Positions 6,101 to 8,243 of a stretch of 8,243 nt of DNA are shown piece by piece. The notes under the pieces were generated by a model. It did no database searches, was not told the origin of the DNA, and worked only from the letters and a program-made list of their open reading frames with translations. How positions within the stretch are numbered: position 1 is the first letter of the stretch; each line of letters begins with the position of its first letter. The translations under genes were made by a program, and so were the position numbers. Origin of the DNA: Myxococcota bacterium (GTDB lineage: Bacteria; Myxococcota_A; Polyangia; HGW-17); assembly GCA_018821745.1 (NCBI GenBank), contig JAHJLU010000648.1:1-8243 (forward strand), written 5' to 3'.

Positions 6101-8243
6101 TCAGGGGTTTCGGATGGTGTAGACGAAGGCGTCGTGCCCGCCGTTATTCAGTCCCGGGCCCAGGTTGCTGGTGGTGCTCCCCACCACGTAGACGGTCCCG
6201 TCGGGACCCACTGTCATGTTCGTCACGGTCTCTTCCCCCATCTCGCCGTACTGCCGCAAATCGGAGACGGCGCCGTTCTCCTCAGCCGCGAAGGAGAAGA
6301 TGTCCTGCCCCCCGAAGGAAGTCTCCCCCTCAAAACTCCCGATCGAGTTCCCCACCACGATCAGGTGACCGCTGTCAAGCCAACGCAACGCGATGCCGCT
6401 GTCGTTGTCTGGGCCGCCGAACTGGTGGGCGAAGATAGGGGTTCCGTCCGTGGTGAAGCCCGCCAGAAATGCGTCCATATTGCCCCTGGAAACCTCCGAG
6501 GGGAGGGTCCCCCCCGTGGACCCCGTGATGAAAACATTCCCGGAGGGCGCTACGGCGACACCCTGGCCACGATCATCCTCGGTGCTGCCGACGGTGCGCG
6601 TCCAGAGGAGGTCGCCGCCGGAGGAGATCTTCATAAGGATGGCGTCGCCATAGCCCGCGTTGGGCTCGCCGGACATAAAACCCGAGGAGTAGCCCGTCAC
6701 GTAAAGGTTTCCCGCGGCGTCAACGGCGATGGCACTGAACCCTTCCTCCATAAAATTCTGGGAGTCATACTGCCGCACCCAGACCTGCGCCCCGACAGGA
6801 TTGAGTTTCATGATGAAGGCGTCGTACCATAGAGGAGGCTGCCCCCCGAGGAGGGCGCTGGAGGTTCTCCCGACCACGTAGATATTGGAGGCGGCGTCCA
6901 AAGCGACCGCCTCGACGTGATCCTCGCCGCTCCCTCCGAACTGCTGCCGGGAGATGAGGCTCCCGTCGTCCCGGTGGAGGGCGACAAAGAAATCGGTGCC
7001 ACCGAAGGATCCAGCACCAAGGGTTCCATCAGTCACTCCCGCCACAACAAACACACCCGCCGAAGTCATGACCATGTCACGGGCCTCATCGGTTGAGGGG
7101 ACATTCTCCTGCCATGTGCTCCAGATCTGCGTGTCAGGCGCCATGGAGGCGAAGAAATAGTCCCCACTGGTCCAGACCGTGGGGTTGGAGAACTCTCCCT
7201 GCGTCATTCCGGTCATGTAGAGAGTCCCGTCCGCCCCCACGACGAGGGCGTTGCCCTGGTCAGTGTAGTTCCCGCCCAGCAGGGCGACACTGGAGCATTG
7301 GCTCAACTCCACGGTGCAGTCCGTGCGGCACACGGGGATGGATCCCGTCACATAGCCAAACTGTGCGCAGGTGAAGCCCGCCACGGAGGAGTCACACTGC
7401 TCGAACTCACTCTGAACAACTGCGTCACCACAGTAACCGGAGCAGGCGGTCACGTCGAACCGGCAGCTCCCGTCACAGGCGAGCCCCGCGCCGTGATATC
7501 CCAATGAAGCACAGGTGGCCCCACCCAGGGCGCTCCCGTCACAGTGCTCGGTACCGTTGACGATCCCGTCACCGCAGCGCCCCTCGGTCCCGCACCCGCT
7601 TAAATCGTACTCACAGTTGCCCCGGCACTTCAAGGTTCCACCGTTGTAGCCGAAGGAGGCGCAGGTGGCCCCACCGAGGTCCGCACCGTCGCAAGGCTCA
7701 ACACCGTTGATGGCGCCGTCACCGCAGCGGCCGAAGTACTCGCAGATCTGCTCATCCAGGGTGCAGTCGGGTTTGCACACCAAAGCTCCCCCGTAAAAGC
7801 CCCGTGACGTGCAGGTTGCTTCTCCGAGATCGGTGCTGTCGCACTCCTCAACACCGTTTTTCACGCCGTCGCCGCACCGGCTCTCCCCCTGGCACTCGCG
7901 TGCGGAGAGGTGGCACGCGTCACACAGGAGCACCCCGCCCGAGTAGCCGAAATCCTCACAGGTCCTGTGATCGAGGTTGTCCCCGTCGCACAGCTCGTTG
8001 CCCTGCACCTTGCCATCACCGCACACCACCTGGCTGTAGCAGCCGCTGTAATCGAAGCGGCAGTCGGACCCGCACTGAAGCTCCCCGCCCAGGAAATCAA
8101 AGAAGTCCGTGCACGACTTGCCGCTGAGGGCCTCCTGGTCACACTCCTCCGGGGCGTTCACCACGCCGTTCCCGCACACGTTGGCGCCCTCGCAGTCGGT
8201 GAGATCGTAGCGACAATCGTCGGTGCAGGAGAGTGTCCCGCTC
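6101..8243 (-). CDS. Cysteine-repeat and seven-bladed beta-propeller protein, partial
   Basis: The frame is open to the right edge (first full codon at 8242), so the N-terminus, including any signal peptide, is missing; 713 residues are visible. The first part has one partial and six complete repeats of about 50 residues of the form CGDGxxNGxExCD, then TCxSxGYxGG, then LxCxxxCxxDxxxC, with six cysteines each. These match the myxococcal cysteine-rich disulfide repeats (TIGR02232/DUF4215-like, from memory). From about base 7290 to the stop come seven blades built on DxxGNxYVxGxTxG, then GGxDAFxxKxxxxG, then WxRQxGG, as in SBBP or delta-60 type propellers. The last blade lacks its closing strand, and VALLGGNYT just before the first blade can supply it, a classic ring closure. 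The disulfide-rich part implies export to the cell surface or outside. No catalytic residues or C-terminal sorting tail are visible. GTG 8179 is an internal codon, not the start. Confidence 0.9.
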   Translation of the reverse strand, partial: SGTLSCTDDCRYDLTDCEGANVCGNGVVNAPEECDQEALSGKSCTDFFDFLGGELQCGSDCRFDYSGCYSQVVCGDGKVQGNELCDGDNLDHRTCEDFGYSGGVLLCDACHLSARECQGESRCGDGVKNGVEECDSTDLGEATCTSRGFYGGALVCKPDCTLDEQICEYFGRCGDGAINGVEPCDGADLGGATCASFGYNGGTLKCRGNCEYDLSGCGTEGRCGDGIVNGTEHCDGSALGGATCASLGYHGAGLACDGSCRFDVTACSGYCGDAVVQSEFEQCDSSVAGFTCAQFGYVTGSIPVCRTDCTVELSQCSSVALLGGNYTDQGNALVVGADGTLYMTGMTQGEFSNPTVWTSGDYFFASMAPDTQIWSTWQENVPSTDEARDMVMTSAGVFVVAGVTDGTLGAGSFGGTDFFVALHRDDGSLISRQQFGGSGEDHVEAVALDAASNIYVVGRTSSALLGGQPPLWYDAFIMKLNPVGAQVWVRQYDSQNFMEEGFSAIAVDAAGNLYVTGYSSGFMSGEPNAGYGDAILMKISSGGDLLWTRTVGSTEDDRGQGVAVAPSGNVFITGSTGGTLPSEVSRGNMDAFLAGFTTDGTPIFAHQFGGPDNDSGIALRWLDSGHLIVVGNSIGSFEGETSFGGQDIFSFAAEENGAVSDLRQYGEMGEETVTNMTVGPDGTVYVVGSTTSNLGPGLNNGGHDAFVYTIRNP
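7295..8242 (-). repeat. Array of six-cysteine repeats, about 150 bases each
   Basis: Six complete units begin with CGDG-like codons at roughly 8176, 8023, 7876, 7726, 7576 and 7432, with a partial unit at the window edge. Five of six units keep the cysteine pattern with C-x3-C at the fourth and fifth cysteines; the second complete unit (about 7900-8025) has lost one residue and reads CDAC. The most alike neighbours are the fourth and fifth units, which share near-identical DNA around 7505-7520 and 7655-7670 (AGGTGGCCCCACC), suggesting recent duplication. The array continues outside the window. Confidence 0.8.

Noticed and set aside
6053..6832. Plus-strand open frame opposite the propeller
   Set aside because: The minus strand encodes seven regular blades over this stretch; the opposite frame has no recognisable feature.

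Overview
The window is GC-rich, densely coded DNA from what is probably a deltaproteobacterium in the broad sense (Myxococcota, Desulfobacterota or a relative). Three traits suggest this: myxococcal-type cysteine-rich repeats joined to a beta-propeller, a short PAS protein ending in a four-cysteine motif that I recall from Desulfobacterota and Geobacter-like sensors, and a Gly/Met-rich secreted lipoprotein. This is inference from protein style; there is no rRNA or marker gene. I see no tRNA, CRISPR array, insertion sequence or phage gene.

Layout, left to right. At 1-526 (+) lies the 3' end of a spermidine-synthase-like methyltransferase-fold protein of the kind often fused to a membrane transporter domain. 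Everything after it is on the minus strand. At 620-2416 is a 598-residue cytoplasmic protein with three zinc ribbons; its second and third ribbons each begin a duplicated ribbon-plus-helical module. A 280-base AT-rich leader separates it from a 369-residue lipoprotein at 2697-3806. The interval 3807-4210 holds a decayed, frameshifted remnant of a beta-propeller protein.

The most interesting part is 4211-5948. It is a two-gene operon with a good sigma70-type promoter (-10 TATAAT). The first gene encodes a 363-residue cobalamin-binding protein with the W-x9-EH cap motif of CarH-type B12 photoreceptors and an E-x-H-x-x-G cobalamin-ligand motif, but no DNA-binding domain. The second gene overlaps its end and encodes a PAS, coiled-coil and Cys4 protein with no recognisable enzymatic output. 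I infer a candidate light or corrinoid sensing pair in which the B12 protein signals through the PAS/Cys4 partner.

At 6101-8243 a large, probably exported protein runs off the right edge. It has at least six cysteine-rich repeats of about 50 residues followed by a seven-bladed propeller. The propeller remnant at 3885-4197 belongs to the same general fold class, so this locus may once have held more than one such surface protein.
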